Assembly: GCA_002104905.1 (NCBI GenBank)
Contig: MCFE01000165.1
Location: 62,001 to 126,000 of the forward strand
From: Basidiobolus meristosporus CBS 931.73
Lineage: Eukaryota; Basidiobolomycota; Basidiobolomycetes; Basidiobolales; Basidiobolaceae
Direction of reading: 5' to 3'
DNA: 64,000 nucleotides
Part shown: positions 45,349 through 55,650 of the stretch, piece after piece
Numbering within the stretch: position 1 is the stretch's first letter
How the letters are laid out: every line of letters begins with the position of its first letter
Notes under the pieces: model-generated
Databases searched by the model: none
What the model was told of the DNA's origin: nothing
Seen by the model: only the letters and a program-made list of their open reading frames with translations
Made by a program: the position numbers and the translations under genes

Positions 45349-45700
45349 ACGGCTGTTCTGTATACTGTATAAATAACCCCTATGCCTCCCATAAACGACA
45401 ATAGACCAAAGATAGTAGAACACCATTCCTTCGGTGGAATCTTCCGCACTTGCCTTATGGTGGAATCTTCCGGACTTACTGCTTTTGACTGAGGATGTGA
45501 GGAGGGAGCGTATTATTCCGAGGATAACGGTTGTTGGTAGTTCATGAACCACAAATAGTAATATATAAATCAATAGTACGCAGATGCGGTTAATCGATGG
45601 TGAAATCGGCTTAGTCGAGTGCGTGACTGATCACTGGCCGGTGTGGTTGATCTGATCACAGAATCTGAGATTTATTAAAGCCCAACGGTCTGGCGACATC

Positions 45701-45756
45701 GTATTGGTGGCTATGCCTAGAATCCATTGTATTGGTGGCTATACCTAGAACCCCAT
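45701..45756. repeat. 28-bp direct repeat, two units
   Basis: Units start at 45701 and 45729 with GTATTGGTGGCTAT and differ at only a few positions. Confidence 0.85.
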
Positions 45757-46461
45757 GATTCATATCATCTGCAGTAGATACACTGTAACGATTATCTCGC
45801 ACAAAGCAAGCATGAGATGCGAAACAGTTTCACGTAGAGATTAGAGAACAAAACAATCGATTGTTGATGCAGTGTGGTGAGCATTGGCAGCCAACTAACT
45901 CGTACCAACAACCCATTGATGATTAAAGCCACATTCATTTCCGCCACGCAAGAATTCCGTGAAACAAACTACATGGTGATCTGCAGCCTTTGCCGCGACT
46001 TACCGTTATCCCTTGTTTGATGGATATTCTCTATCCATGATGTCAACATTTTCTATCTGTCCGCTGGAAGTTCATCACGCAGATGAAGGGCCTACAGGTG
46101 CATGGTAATGGCTGGAGATAGTCCGAAATGCACAGCACTACAGTCAGGGGAAGGTGATAACGGTCATTGATATTGATCCTTACTGGAATCATACCTCACT
46201 GATTCCTAAAACGATGGGAATAAGCTTCTGTTTCGTTAAACGAGTTGGCTTTGTGACTCGATGTTTTCTGTTCATGCACGATTGGTGCACATGTGACGAG
46301 ATTCTGGAGAACCAACAGTCACACTTATAAATGTACATTAACTTGTTTCTGTACGAATAATATTTCCTAGTGTTACTATACTCTATCGTGCAGTCCTTTG
46401 ATTCTTCCTTCCTTTAGTTCAAGTGCCATTCCATCGACTTTTCTCGGTCGTTTGAGATTTA

Positions 46462-46480
46462 TCTCTCTCTCTCTCTCTTC
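46462..46480 (+). repeat. TC microsatellite upstream of the SSD1-like gene
   Basis: (TC)8 followed by TTC, about 105 bp before the start codon. Pyrimidine tracts are common in fungal promoters and 5' UTRs. Confidence 0.8.
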
Positions 46481-46583
46481 ATACCCTAAACTGCTTTCAT
46501 TCATTAAATCGATATTCCCTATATTATAGAAGCGCACTCACTAGTCTTCGCCACTCTATCCACTTCATTTGATATACACAAGA

Positions 46584-49500
46584 ATGAGCTCCTACTATCA
46601 GAGTGAAACTAAGCTTGGTCAGCTAACTTCACAAAATCCCAGTGAAGAAAGCCTCTATCCTGTTCAACCCGTCACAACTTGGAGTATTTCGCAGGTAAGA
46701 GCCAGGAATTTCCTGTGTAGATCCACCATATGGAAAGAAATCTAACTTCTCTATTAAAGGAGAAGTCATTTTCCTCAAGACCTTATGATTCACATGGCCA
46801 ATCCGGGTCCGGCCTCCTTCCTCACGATAAGCTAAGCCAACTGAAGCATAATTCTCACAGCTCTGCCTTCAGGGGATTCCCGCATTACTCTGAGGGTGCA
46901 AGCACTCGGTTCAATGCTGATAGGCCCGGCGTTCTAGGATCCCAAAATTCAGGAGTAAACCTGAATGGACGTCGCATGAGTCTTCCCTTCGGAAATAGTA
47001 GGTCTCAGGATCATCACCGCCTTTCCAGACTAGATACACACCTTCACCTCCCAGGTCTGGGTGATTTGCATTCACCTGAGCTAGCCCAACCGAAGCTTCC
47101 GAACTTCCTGTTGAGTGGAGACTATGATTCGCCAGATCTAGAGCATTCAATATATGCGGATTTCTTGAAAAGCACGACAAGCCGGCACCCATGGGAGAAT
47201 ATATCTTCTCCCTATTCTCATTTGTCTCATATGAATACCTCCAGTCTGCATAAAGCAAGCGGAAGAACGCCTGGGCAACCTCACCAACAACAGTGGGGTA
47301 TGAGTCACAGCCATCAAATGAGTGCCGAATTGAATGGACGCTATATTTTCAACCCCGAGAACAATTCCCATACAATATCCGACAGCTTGTGGGATCCGAA
47401 GGGCTCCAATACTGAACTGAAGTACCAAGGTGAGTTGAACCTAGTCCGAATGTGTGGATAGACTTGCTAACCAGGCTCTTTGCTGATATGGTGTAGCAAA
47501 CCAAATCCTCTCTTTGTTGCACTCCCAAGCACCACCGTATGACTTGAATCAAGAGCAGTATTCACATTCGGGTATGTTGGTTTGAAATCGCTAGAGCTCT
47601 TTATGCCCAAAGGCTTATTTTCTTGCGTATCTCTTTTATTCGTACCAACAGGCTATCCACTTAAACAGACTGGTCACGGTATTGTGAATCCCTTAGTATC
47701 CCATTTCGCAGTTTGGTCACTAATCCATGTACTTACCACAGATCAAAATCGGAAATTCCTCTTCGATAAATACTACTCCGAGGAAGTCCTGGCGGAAGGG
47801 TTGCAATTGGGAACTGTTCTAAAAGGGATTTTAAGAATAAATAAACGAAATCGCTCGGATGCGTATGTCGTCACAGAGGAGCTCGATCAGGATGTGTACA
47901 TTTGTGGCAATCGATTGAGAAACCGTGGCTTAGAGGGTGATACAGTGGCCATTACTCTATTAGACCAGCAGCAGGTACAAAGAACTCGTCAGCAGCGTAA
48001 CCGAGAGGCAGAAAGACGCGGTAGAAAGATCAAAGCCACCGACGAAGAGAATGATACCGAGCCAAAATACTATGGTCAGGTAGTCGCCATTTTGCAGCGC
48101 GGTGGAGGCAACGTATATTCTGGGACATTAATGCTGAACCGGCCGAACTCGAAATGTCAGGACTCCGAACAGCCGAAAAACCCTTCGAAGGAGCTGGAAA
48201 AGCCGACCATGAAAAAACCTCGTATTGTGTGGTTCAAACCATCCGACAAAAGACTACCGTTGATGGTTCTTCCTATTGATGAAGCCCCGCCGAATTATAT
48301 GGAGGACCATGTGGAGCATTCGAAACAAATATTTCTGGTTTCTATCAAGCGCTGGCCTCCTACCACTCTACATCCGTTTGCTACCCTAGTCGGAAAGCTC
48401 GGGAGCATCGGGGATATCGAAGCCGAGACTGCCGCCATTCTGGCTGATAATGACATTACCACCGAAGACTTTGACGAAAGCGTACAAAACTGTCTTCCGG
48501 CCATGCCTTGGTCAATCCCAGCGAGTGAATACCAATCGAGAAAAGATCTACGGGAAGATCGCATCTTCACCATCGATCCATCAACCGCCAAAGATCTGGA
48601 TGATGCTGTGTCCTGCAAGCGACTTGAAGATGGAAACTTCCTGATTGGTACACACATTGCTGATGCCTCATACTTTGTACGTCCAGGAACACCGTTGGAC
48701 CGAGAGGCTAGGAAAAGAGCCACTTCAGTTTATTTGATTCAGAAGGTAATACCTATGCTGCCGCCAGTGCTCTCTGAAGAGCTCTGCAGTTTGAACCCAG
48801 GAGTGGACAGACTAGCGTTTTCTGTGATGTGGAAGATGACACCAGATGCCAGGATCATTGACATGTGGTGTGGGAGAACAGTGATCAAATCGTGCGGAAA
48901 GCTTTCCTATGATGATGCGCAGAATGTGATTGAGGGGAATAGTCTTGGCCAGGACGTTCAAGTCTTTGGTCAGTCTCGCGAAGAGGTGGAAAAAGATATC
49001 CGCACTTTCCACAAACTTTCTCTTGCTCTTCGGAAGATGCGCTTTGACAACGGTGCCCTTTCCATCGACTCCATCAGATTGCAATTTGAGCTGGATCAAG
49101 GCTCTATTCCAACCTCGTGCTCGGTCTATAAACTCCAGGATAGCAATCGTCTTATTGAGGAATTTATGCTACTAGCAAACATAACCGTCGCACAACTGAT
49201 CTCCTCGGCATATCCAGAGCAGGCGATCCTCCGTCGACACGCCCCGCCCATCGAAAAGAGGATGAACGAATTTGTCAAGTCGGCCAGAAGCCTGGGCTAC
49301 GACATCGATCCTGAAAATTCTGGAACTTTGCAGCGGTCGCTGGCGGAGATCGAATCCCAGGAGGCTCAACAGATCCTGAAATTGATGTGCATCAAGCCGA
49401 TGCAACGGGCCAAATACTTTTGCACCGGCTTCATGGATGAGGAGGACTTCAAACATTTTGCATTGAACATACCTTTCTATACGCATTTCACCTCTCCGAT

Positions 49501-50388
49501 TCGTCGGTACGCAGACATCTTGGTTCATCGCACGTTGCAGCAGGCGCTCGTAGGGAACCCCCGATTCTTCTTGAGTAAAGAGGAGGTTCAAAAGGTTGCC
49601 ATCCAATGCAATGTCAAGAAAGACCACGCGAAAGCAGCCCAGGAGATGAGCTCGCAGCTTTACCTTTCCTATCACTTGAATTCACTGTTGGCGAAGCAGG
49701 GGGAGATCGAATGCGAAGCGGTGGTGATTGATATTCATGAAAATTCATTCGATGTGTTGGTTCCGAGGTACGGTTTGGAGAAGCGAATTCACCTCGAGAA
49801 ACTCCCCCTCCAAAATGCCATCTTCCGGGCGGACGACGTAAAAACACTTGATCTAGTTTGGACCACGGGCCAGGAAGAGGTCTCTGGAAGAAAGGAAGCG
49901 GAAGAAACCGAGCTTACCGAGGACTACGAGGAGCTTTTAACCGATGACTCCGAAGGCTTGGATATGCAAAGCCTTCGGCTAAAAGACACCCGGCATGACT
50001 CCTGCCCTAGTTCACCAAGATCATACTCCAACGGTAAGATACACAGAATGACCCTGAGCTTTTTGCCTGGCTAACCTTTATTCTCTTAGACTCCATGAGC
50101 GAGATCAACTCTCCCATCTCAGAGTCAAGCAAGACACGGTTTCCGAGCAATGACAGTGTAAGTAGCTACTCTTGCTCGCCCAAGAGCGTAGCACTCGAGG
50201 ACCTGGACATATGCACAAACAGTCTTGGACTGCTTGACCATATTGTGACCTCCAAGTGTGAGGCAGCCTCAAAAGGAGCCAATGTACAAACTCTTCGAGT
50301 CTTTGGTCACCTCCAGGTGTCCATCACAGTAGATATCACCAGATCCCCAGCAGTGATCGGGGTCATTGCCAAGAATCCGTACCACTAG
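46584..50388 (+). CDS. SSD1: SSD1/DIS3L2-like RNB-domain RNA-binding protein
   Basis: 1157 residues in six exons: 46584-46694, 46760-47429, 47497-47571, 47652-47678, 47742-50033 and 50090-50388. The fourth intron (47679-47741, 63 bp) is stop-free and inferred from its GT/AG ends, a CACTAAT branch site and a better family match without it. The long Ser/His/Asn-rich N-terminal region is low complexity, as in Ssd1. Two cold-shock-like domains follow (about residues 310-480), then the RNB nuclease domain (about 555-900) and a C-terminal S1-like part. The four catalytic Asp of the RNase II cluster are present (D573, D579, D581, D582 in IDPSTAKDLDD), as in DIS3L2 nucleases; budding-yeast Ssd1 is known to lack nuclease activity. 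It may therefore be a 3'-5' exonuclease, or a binding protein that has not lost the cluster. Cytoplasmic mRNA regulation for cell-wall and polarity genes is the known Ssd1 role. Confidence 0.9.
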
Positions 50389-50730
50389 GGGAGCTTGTCT
50401 ATTTATTATTTCCGCCCCCATGGCAAACAACATACCCTTGTAGAGTAGTAGCCATTTTTTGATAACCGAATTCAATATCTCCGCCGACCACTCTTCCCAC
50501 TCGCTACATAATGTAATAGAAGTACCGCTTCAAGAAAATAAACCACGGTATCGTTTGATTCCACCCATGGCTGATTTAAGCGCAATCCATAGCAATGGGG
50601 TTAAGTTACGCATCAGGATTATCCCATCAGTGGGACCCTGAATTGGATTCCCATCACGCTCATGTAGCTCGCTGCTGACCACTCTTGTACCCACTAGCAA
50701 CCACACGCCGCACAACGTAGATCTACCGGT
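50389..50730. other. Intergenic region
   Basis: No gene, repeat or RNA recognised. Holds the 3' end of the SSD1-like transcript and the promoter of the Sds3-like gene. Confidence 0.6.
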
Positions 50731-52400
50731 ATGAGCTACACCTCAAGATCGGTGTCAAGTTCGCCGTCGCCTCAGATCAACCAAGACACCGCCCCTTCAG
50801 GTGAGTGCTTTGGACCCCACGCAAGGGGACTGACCCAACCGTAAGATTGAGTGGCCAAGCAGCAGCAACAGCACACCTAACCCCACGGCTTGCTTTTCTA
50901 AAACGGGGAACGAACAGTGACCCACCCAGGGAACCACGAAACGCCCAGCGAGCGAAAGCACCATGCGATACGGGAGCGTCTGACCAACCTAAAGAAAGAG
51001 TTTGTTTCCACTCGAAACGGGTACTCCCTCTCTATCCAATGCTTCTTTGACCGCCCCGTTCCTTCCCATACTCACCCTTGTTTCTTGTCCCCTACGGCCC
51101 ATCCTACCCTCTCTTCCCTCCCCTCACCGCTGTCACGCTCTTCTTCTCTTTCGTCACCGTCTCTGTTTCCTCCCCTCCTCCCCTGTGGTTAACTAGGATT
51201 TTCGCGGAGCTGATGTCAAGCTTAGAGAACGAGTTTCGACAAGTGTTTGAAGGTATGTTGGGTGAAAGTGGAAGGTGGAAAGGGAAGGGCGTGGAGTTTG
51301 GTGGGAAAAGGAGGCTCGGGCCCAGTGTTTAGGACGAAGTGAACAAAAAGAGGGCTGGAACGGCTAAACGGGTGTGAGAAACGCCTCCCACCCCACCGCC
51401 AAGGTACGCGGGACCCGAGACTAACGTGGTTTCTGTTGGTTCGGTTGGGCCGGAACCGTAGGGGAGTTCGAAGAATACGCCGAGCAGATAGAGGACCTGG
51501 AGAAGATCTGCGAAGAGAAAATCCTCGCCGCTCAGCTCCACCGGGACCACCACTTGGACCAACTCGAGAAGGATTACGAGGCGGAGTTGGAGCGCGCCCA
51601 ACAGGAGTATCTGGTAAGTGGGTTCCAGACTCGATTGGGATAATCCATATCCTCACGTTGCTTAACATGGATCCCTTCTTCACCCAACTTAACCTTGCCC
51701 TACTCACCATCCCTTGGCCTACACTTTCTCCTCCTCACCCTCACCCTCACCCTCCCTTGACTTTTCCTTCCCCCCCATGGCCTCCCCTCTCCAGAAAGAA
51801 AAGGAGTCCCTGAAGGAACGGATGCTCCTGCAAATCGAGGAGAAAAAGAAGAAACTGCGCGAGGACAAGGATCAGCTGGAGATCAATAACGGTTCGTATC
51901 GGGTCGGGTAGCCCTCTTGCGCCGGATTACTGACGGAGATTCGTGAACAGATATCGCCATTGAGGCCTCCGCCCGGGTCCACACCACGAGGAGGCACCGT
52001 AAGAGAGACGCTCAGCACCCGGAAGGGCGTACGAGCAAGAGACGTCACATGACGGATATCCTTTTCGTGATCGGTCGGCCGAGCTTGTGCTTGTGCTTGT
52101 TAAGTGCTAGTTGACATGTTTCTTCCTTGACTTGATTCCCTCCCCTCTCCCACCCGACGTGATGATCCTTCAGCTTAAAGAGCAGGATATCTCCCAGGAC
52201 GTTGCACTCATACAGAAGGTAAGTCACACTCGGACCCTCCCCTCCCTTCCCCCCCCCCACACCTGTCCTACCCAACACCCATTCATCCGGTCCACTCGTC
52301 CATGTAGCGTACCACCGAGTCCCCGGAAGGGGATGCCGCATCCAGCCACGCTCATGGAGCGACCCATAGAAAATCCACCACCACCAAACACCGACGCTGA
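50731..52400 (+). CDS. SDS3: Sds3/BRMS1-like subunit of the Sin3-HDAC complex
   Basis: 243 residues in eight exons: 50731-50800, 50918-51020, 51197-51252, 51462-51613, 51795-51891, 51951-52066, 52174-52218 and 52308-52400. All phases are consistent. Most of the protein is a long charged coiled coil (about residues 40-170) with the Sds3/BRMS1 layout: an N-terminal segment ending LKKEFVSTRNG, the central LEKICEEKILAAQLHRDH and DYEAELERAQQ parts, then EEKKKKLREDKDQLEINND followed by an Arg/Lys-rich motif (TTRRHRKR), which parallels the LTGDSMEVKP..RKLRRRP end of Sds3. The short exon LKEQDISQDVALIQK matches the C-terminal EEQIMEDLRTLNK-like helix. The known role is scaffolding the Sin3 histone deacetylase complex for transcriptional repression in the nucleus. 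The 5' splice site of intron 6 (GTGATC at 52067) is weak. Introns are pyrimidine-rich and longer (59-209 bp) than in neighbouring genes. Confidence 0.75.
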
Positions 52401-52448
52401 ACCCCTACGACGAATTGAAATTTTATATGTATACTGTGGACATTGTTG

Positions 52449-52454
52449 AATAAA
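52449..52454 (+). terminator. Polyadenylation signal of the Sds3-like gene
   Basis: AATAAA 49 bp after the stop codon. Confidence 0.55.
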
Positions 52455-52514
52455 TAGGCGGAGAATCCCTAGATGCGGAGCAATGGATGGGTGGAGGGAT
52501 CGGGTTGGGATGAA

Positions 52515-52539
52515 GTGGAGTGGAGTGGAGTGGAGTGGA
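52515..52539 (+). repeat. GTGGA pentamer array, 5 units
   Basis: Five exact GTGGA units, continued by imperfect purine-rich repeats to about 52617. Confidence 0.9.
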
Positions 52540-53015
52540 ACATGAGCGAAGGGAAGGGAAAGAAGATGGAAAGGGAAAGGGAAATGGAAGGGAAGTGGAG
52601 GTGGAGGTGGAGGTGAGATATGGGTGGAGTTAGCACTGAGGCTGACCGACATCACCACCACCAATTTTACCAAATCCGCCGAATCCCACCACAATCGCCA
52701 CCTCTCCCCCAAGTGAAACCGAGCTCGAGCTAGAGCTAGAGTTCGAGGGTGGATTTTAATGAATTCCTTTATTGAACTCCATTAAATCCGATCCATCACA
52801 CCCGTTTCGACCGCCATGACGAAATGACAGGCTCGCCTCGGAACGGGCCTAGACCGCGTCTAGATTCCGCGCAGCGATTCGATGCGAGGCGAGGAGGTCG
52901 CCGGCAGCAGTGCAGCGCCGGTCTGGCAAGGCGGAGCGAAGGTTATTTAAGGTTACGCTCGGCGTACAGCATTCCTTAGAATCCCCAATCACCCACCCAC
53001 ACCCACACACCCGTC

Positions 53016-53366
53016 ATGTCTTCCAAACGTATGCTGCTAACCCTGTTCGGCGCCAAGGGGTGCGACCTCTGCCACGAAGCCAAGAACACCCTGCTCAAAG
53101 TGCGGAGAATTGTAAGTACCTCACGTAGTTGTTGACCCCACGTACCCCACACCCCACACCCACTCACCCGGGATTCCCATTTCCTTACGCAGTACCCGTT
53201 CGAGTTCAAGGAGATCGACATCAACCAGCCGGAGAACAAGAAGTGGGAGAAGTACACGTTCGACATCCCCGTGCTGCACCTGAACGGGGAGGAGATCATG
53301 ATGCACTCGGTGGACGAGAAGAAGCTGACGGACCAGCTGAAGAAGAAGATGTCCGAGCCCCAGTGA
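53016..53366 (+). CDS. Small glutaredoxin-like (DUF836-type) thioredoxin-fold protein
   Basis: 89 residues in two exons (53016-53111 and 53193-53366) with an 81-bp intron in phase 0. The N-terminal strand LLTLFGAKG leads into a CXXC motif, CDLC (Cys16, Cys19), followed by an amphipathic helix, the strand FEFKEIDIN, the cis-Pro segment FDIPVLHLNGEE and a C-terminal Lys-rich helix. This is the minimal layout of the glutaredoxin-like family that includes yeast YDR286C and human C5orf63. A thiol redox role is inferred from the CXXC; the substrate is unknown. The start is the first ATG, 15 bases before the conserved strand. Codon use is strongly GC-ending compared with neighbours, suggesting good expression. 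Confidence 0.85.
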
Positions 53367-53734
53367 TACGCCACCGAGGTACCGGTCTCTTCCCCCATAC
53401 CCCCCCCCCTTCGCTTCACCAGGACTTTTTGTATACTTGATTCTTTGTGACCTGTAATAAATGTCAATAGGCTTTTCGGATATGTGATACTTCATTGGGC
53501 TCCGTGGAACCATACAAGAGAGATATGAGGGGGGGGGTCTTGGAGGGTGGAGCGGACGGTTCGTTGGCGGGAAATGGGAAGGAGAGGTGGGGGAAGGAAG
53601 GAAGGAATGAATGAATGAGGGAGGGGGACCTTGGCTATCGCTATCTAATGACTATCTACACTGGGAATTCTGGAAAGTCCCGCGCTTGGATGACTTTTGG
53701 GAGGGTGGATGGGCTGGCTGGCCAATCCCCCGGC
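53367..53734. other. Convergent intergenic region
   Basis: 3' ends of the glutaredoxin-like (+) and Rab (-) genes. It contains a C9 run near 53401, a G8 run near 53531 and purine-rich GGAAGGAAT-like repeats at 53580-53625. No gene recognised. Confidence 0.6.
53457..53462 (+). terminator. Polyadenylation signal of the glutaredoxin-like gene
   Basis: AATAAA 91 bp after the stop codon, at the convergent boundary with the minus-strand Rab gene. Confidence 0.55.
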
Positions 53735-55152
53735 TCAGTTACAGCACCGGCCTCTCTCCATATCCAGCTCCTCGTCGTTCAGATAGATGCTGCCGTTCGA
53801 TCGCTGCCGTTTATCCCCGTCCAGATCGAATTCTTTTTCCACCAGTTGCCGGGCGATCTGTACGAAGATCTCGTCCACCCCTAGGGTACCATTACATGTT
53901 AGTCCACTTGCCTCAGTGGGAAGGTGGGGGTTTTATCACCTTCATCGTCCTTTGCGGAGACCTCATGAACGGTATACCCGGCACCTACGGTCCTGTCCAC
54001 AAACTCCACCGCCTCATCCAGCGTGACTTCCCTCCGGGTGCTGGCCAGATCGAACTTACTACCCACTATGTGAATGACTACGAGGCGAATTAGCGACGCA
54101 CGGAAGGGGAACCACATGAAAACTCACTCAGATCCTCGGTCATGTTCTTCTGTAGCTCTGCCAGGGGAATGGGTCGGTTAGTACGTCGGCTACGACAAGG
54201 GGAAACTGAAGCGGGCTCACCCTTCAGCCAGACTTCTATCTCTTCGAAGCTTTTTCGATTCGTGATATCGTACACAATGATAGCGGCGTTGGCCTAGGAA
54301 AGCACCGGTTAGTCCCAGCGAGACGGGACGAACGAACCACTCGAGCTTACCCCTCTATAGTACATGGGCGCCTGGTTGGGGGGGGGGAGTTGGTTAGTAC
54401 GGCAGGGGGAGGGAGGGTCGATGAATCGGCAGTGAGTCATGTGCACTTACCATGGAACGAAATCGCTCCTGCCCGGCGGTATCCCATATCTGTAGCCGGA
54501 CCTTGAAGTTGTCCACCACCCTACCGGACGATTAGAAATGCGCCTTGGTTATACTGGGATCATTGGCATATGACCCAACCGCCACCCTGCCCATTCGACG
54601 CTCTACCCTTTCTGTTTGGCTGATATCCCCACCTTGTTGGCTTGTATCTATCGTACTTGGCCCCAAACCTCCTCTGCTCCTCAAGCCAGGGGGCTTCGCT
54701 GAGCCACCCTCTCGCTATCAGGGGCAGCTGGGGCTGGCGAGCGGTACTCGAACACCGTAGGAAGGGTAGAGTGGTCGAAAGGAGGGACCGGGTGCGCACT
54801 TGGCCAGACAACCATCCCCCCCCCACTAACAAGAAAACCCCGGACTACTTACAATTTTGTGGTCATGAAGGAGGCGCCTATGGTGGAAGAACAGTTGGGC
54901 GTGAAGGTCTTTTGAACGTAGCGCACCACAAGGGAAGTCTTCCCTACGGCTGGGGTAAGATGGAGTAAAGGCGCATCAGTAGGAGCAAGGGCACTCTACA
55001 CAGCGCAGCCCCACCCTCCTGCCCCGCTTCATCCCAGCGGAAGCACCCTAGATATTTCGTCTGGCACGGGGCTGAGGGTGTGGGTGAAGGGAAGTTAGGT
55101 TACCTTGACTTCCTAGAATGACCACTTTGGCCTCGAGCAGGTCGGTGTGCAT
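53735..55152 (-). CDS. Rab-family small GTPase (Rab5/Rab21/Rab24-like branch)
   Basis: 207 residues in eight exons on the minus strand: 55152-55104, 54949-54853, 54520-54451, 54371-54351, 54293-54221, 54157-54128, 54077-53940 and 53880-53735. All joins are in frame. G1 is GSQAVGKT (residues 14-21), switch I has TIGASF, G3 is WDTAGQERF (61-69) and the Rab family motif YYRGANAAIIVYDIT (76-90) is present. The base-specificity motif is SKFD (120-123) rather than NKxD. G5 is SAKDD. The C-terminus RGRCCN has paired Cys for geranylgeranylation, as in Rab5-type proteins. Exon 4 is only 21 nt (residues 73-79). The protein should cycle between cytosol and an endomembrane, regulating vesicle traffic. 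The exact subfamily is uncertain because it combines Rab5/22-like switch regions with a Rab24-like divergent G4. Confidence 0.88.
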
Positions 55153-55650
55153 CGAACGAGAAGCTAACGGCGGGGGAGGAGAGGGAAACGTCTAGTTGGG
55201 TGTGCTGGCGGGGGAGGGCCCGTTCGGAAGAATAAGGGGAAGCGTAGGTTGGTTGGGCGGAAGAGAAAAGGGAAGTTCGCCTGGATAGACAGCAAAGAGG
55301 GAGGGTTCACAACAACCCAGCATGTACAAAGAATCGCCTGAGTGTAACTCAAATCAAATCCACCAACATCAGCGCAGCAATAAGGGATTTGATTCATACT
55401 TGTACTAATTAATTGATTCATCATCGGTCAATGGAATCATTCCATGGTTTCACTTCCAAAAATGGCCGGCCCTCTTCACCTACACCCGTACCGCACTTGC
55501 GCACACACCCACCCACGCCCGTAACCGCACCCTCTTCACCACCTTCCCCCCCCATACACCTGCTGTTTGCTAGATGCAGCACTAACAAGGGTTTTATTGT
55601 ACAATGAACAGTCAGTTATTAGGGAGGCAATCGATCTAACAGGGGCTATG
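55153..55650. other. Intergenic region, Rab and TRP-like genes
   Basis: The Rab promoter and the TRP-like 3' UTR (head-to-tail on the minus strand). No gene recognised; a polyadenylation signal is listed separately. Confidence 0.6.
55593..55598 (-). terminator. Polyadenylation signal of the TRP-like gene
   Basis: AATAAA on the minus strand, 53 bp after the stop codon. Confidence 0.5.

Larger units (their letters stand above)
45349..46583. other. Intergenic region, ferroportin to SSD1-like gene
   Basis: No gene seen in 1.2 kb. It contains a 28-bp tandem repeat (45701-45756), a TC microsatellite near the next gene and, presumably, the 3' UTR and a long promoter/5' UTR. A short repeated GGTGGAATCTTCCG motif occurs at 45433 and 45460. 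Confidence 0.6.
52401..53015. other. Intergenic region with strand-asymmetric purine tract
   Basis: No gene recognised. It contains GTGGA x5 (52515-52539) followed by about 75 bp of almost pure purine on the plus strand (GGGAAAGG and GGTGGA types), then the promoter of the glutaredoxin-like gene. Confidence 0.6.

Noticed and set aside
46695..46720. A 26-bp intron in the SSD1-like gene
   Set aside because: In frame, but too short for splicing; the acceptor at 46759 with a CTAAC branch site gives a normal 65-bp intron.
47582..50074. The 830-codon frame of the SSD1-like gene taken as the complete protein
   Set aside because: Its first codons are intron sequence, and upstream exons add the N-terminal low-complexity part in the correct phase.
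51222..51710. 162-codon minus-strand frame over the Sds3-like gene
   Set aside because: Antisense to well-supported exons and introns with consistent phases; Arg/Pro/Gly-rich shadow of GC-rich sequence.
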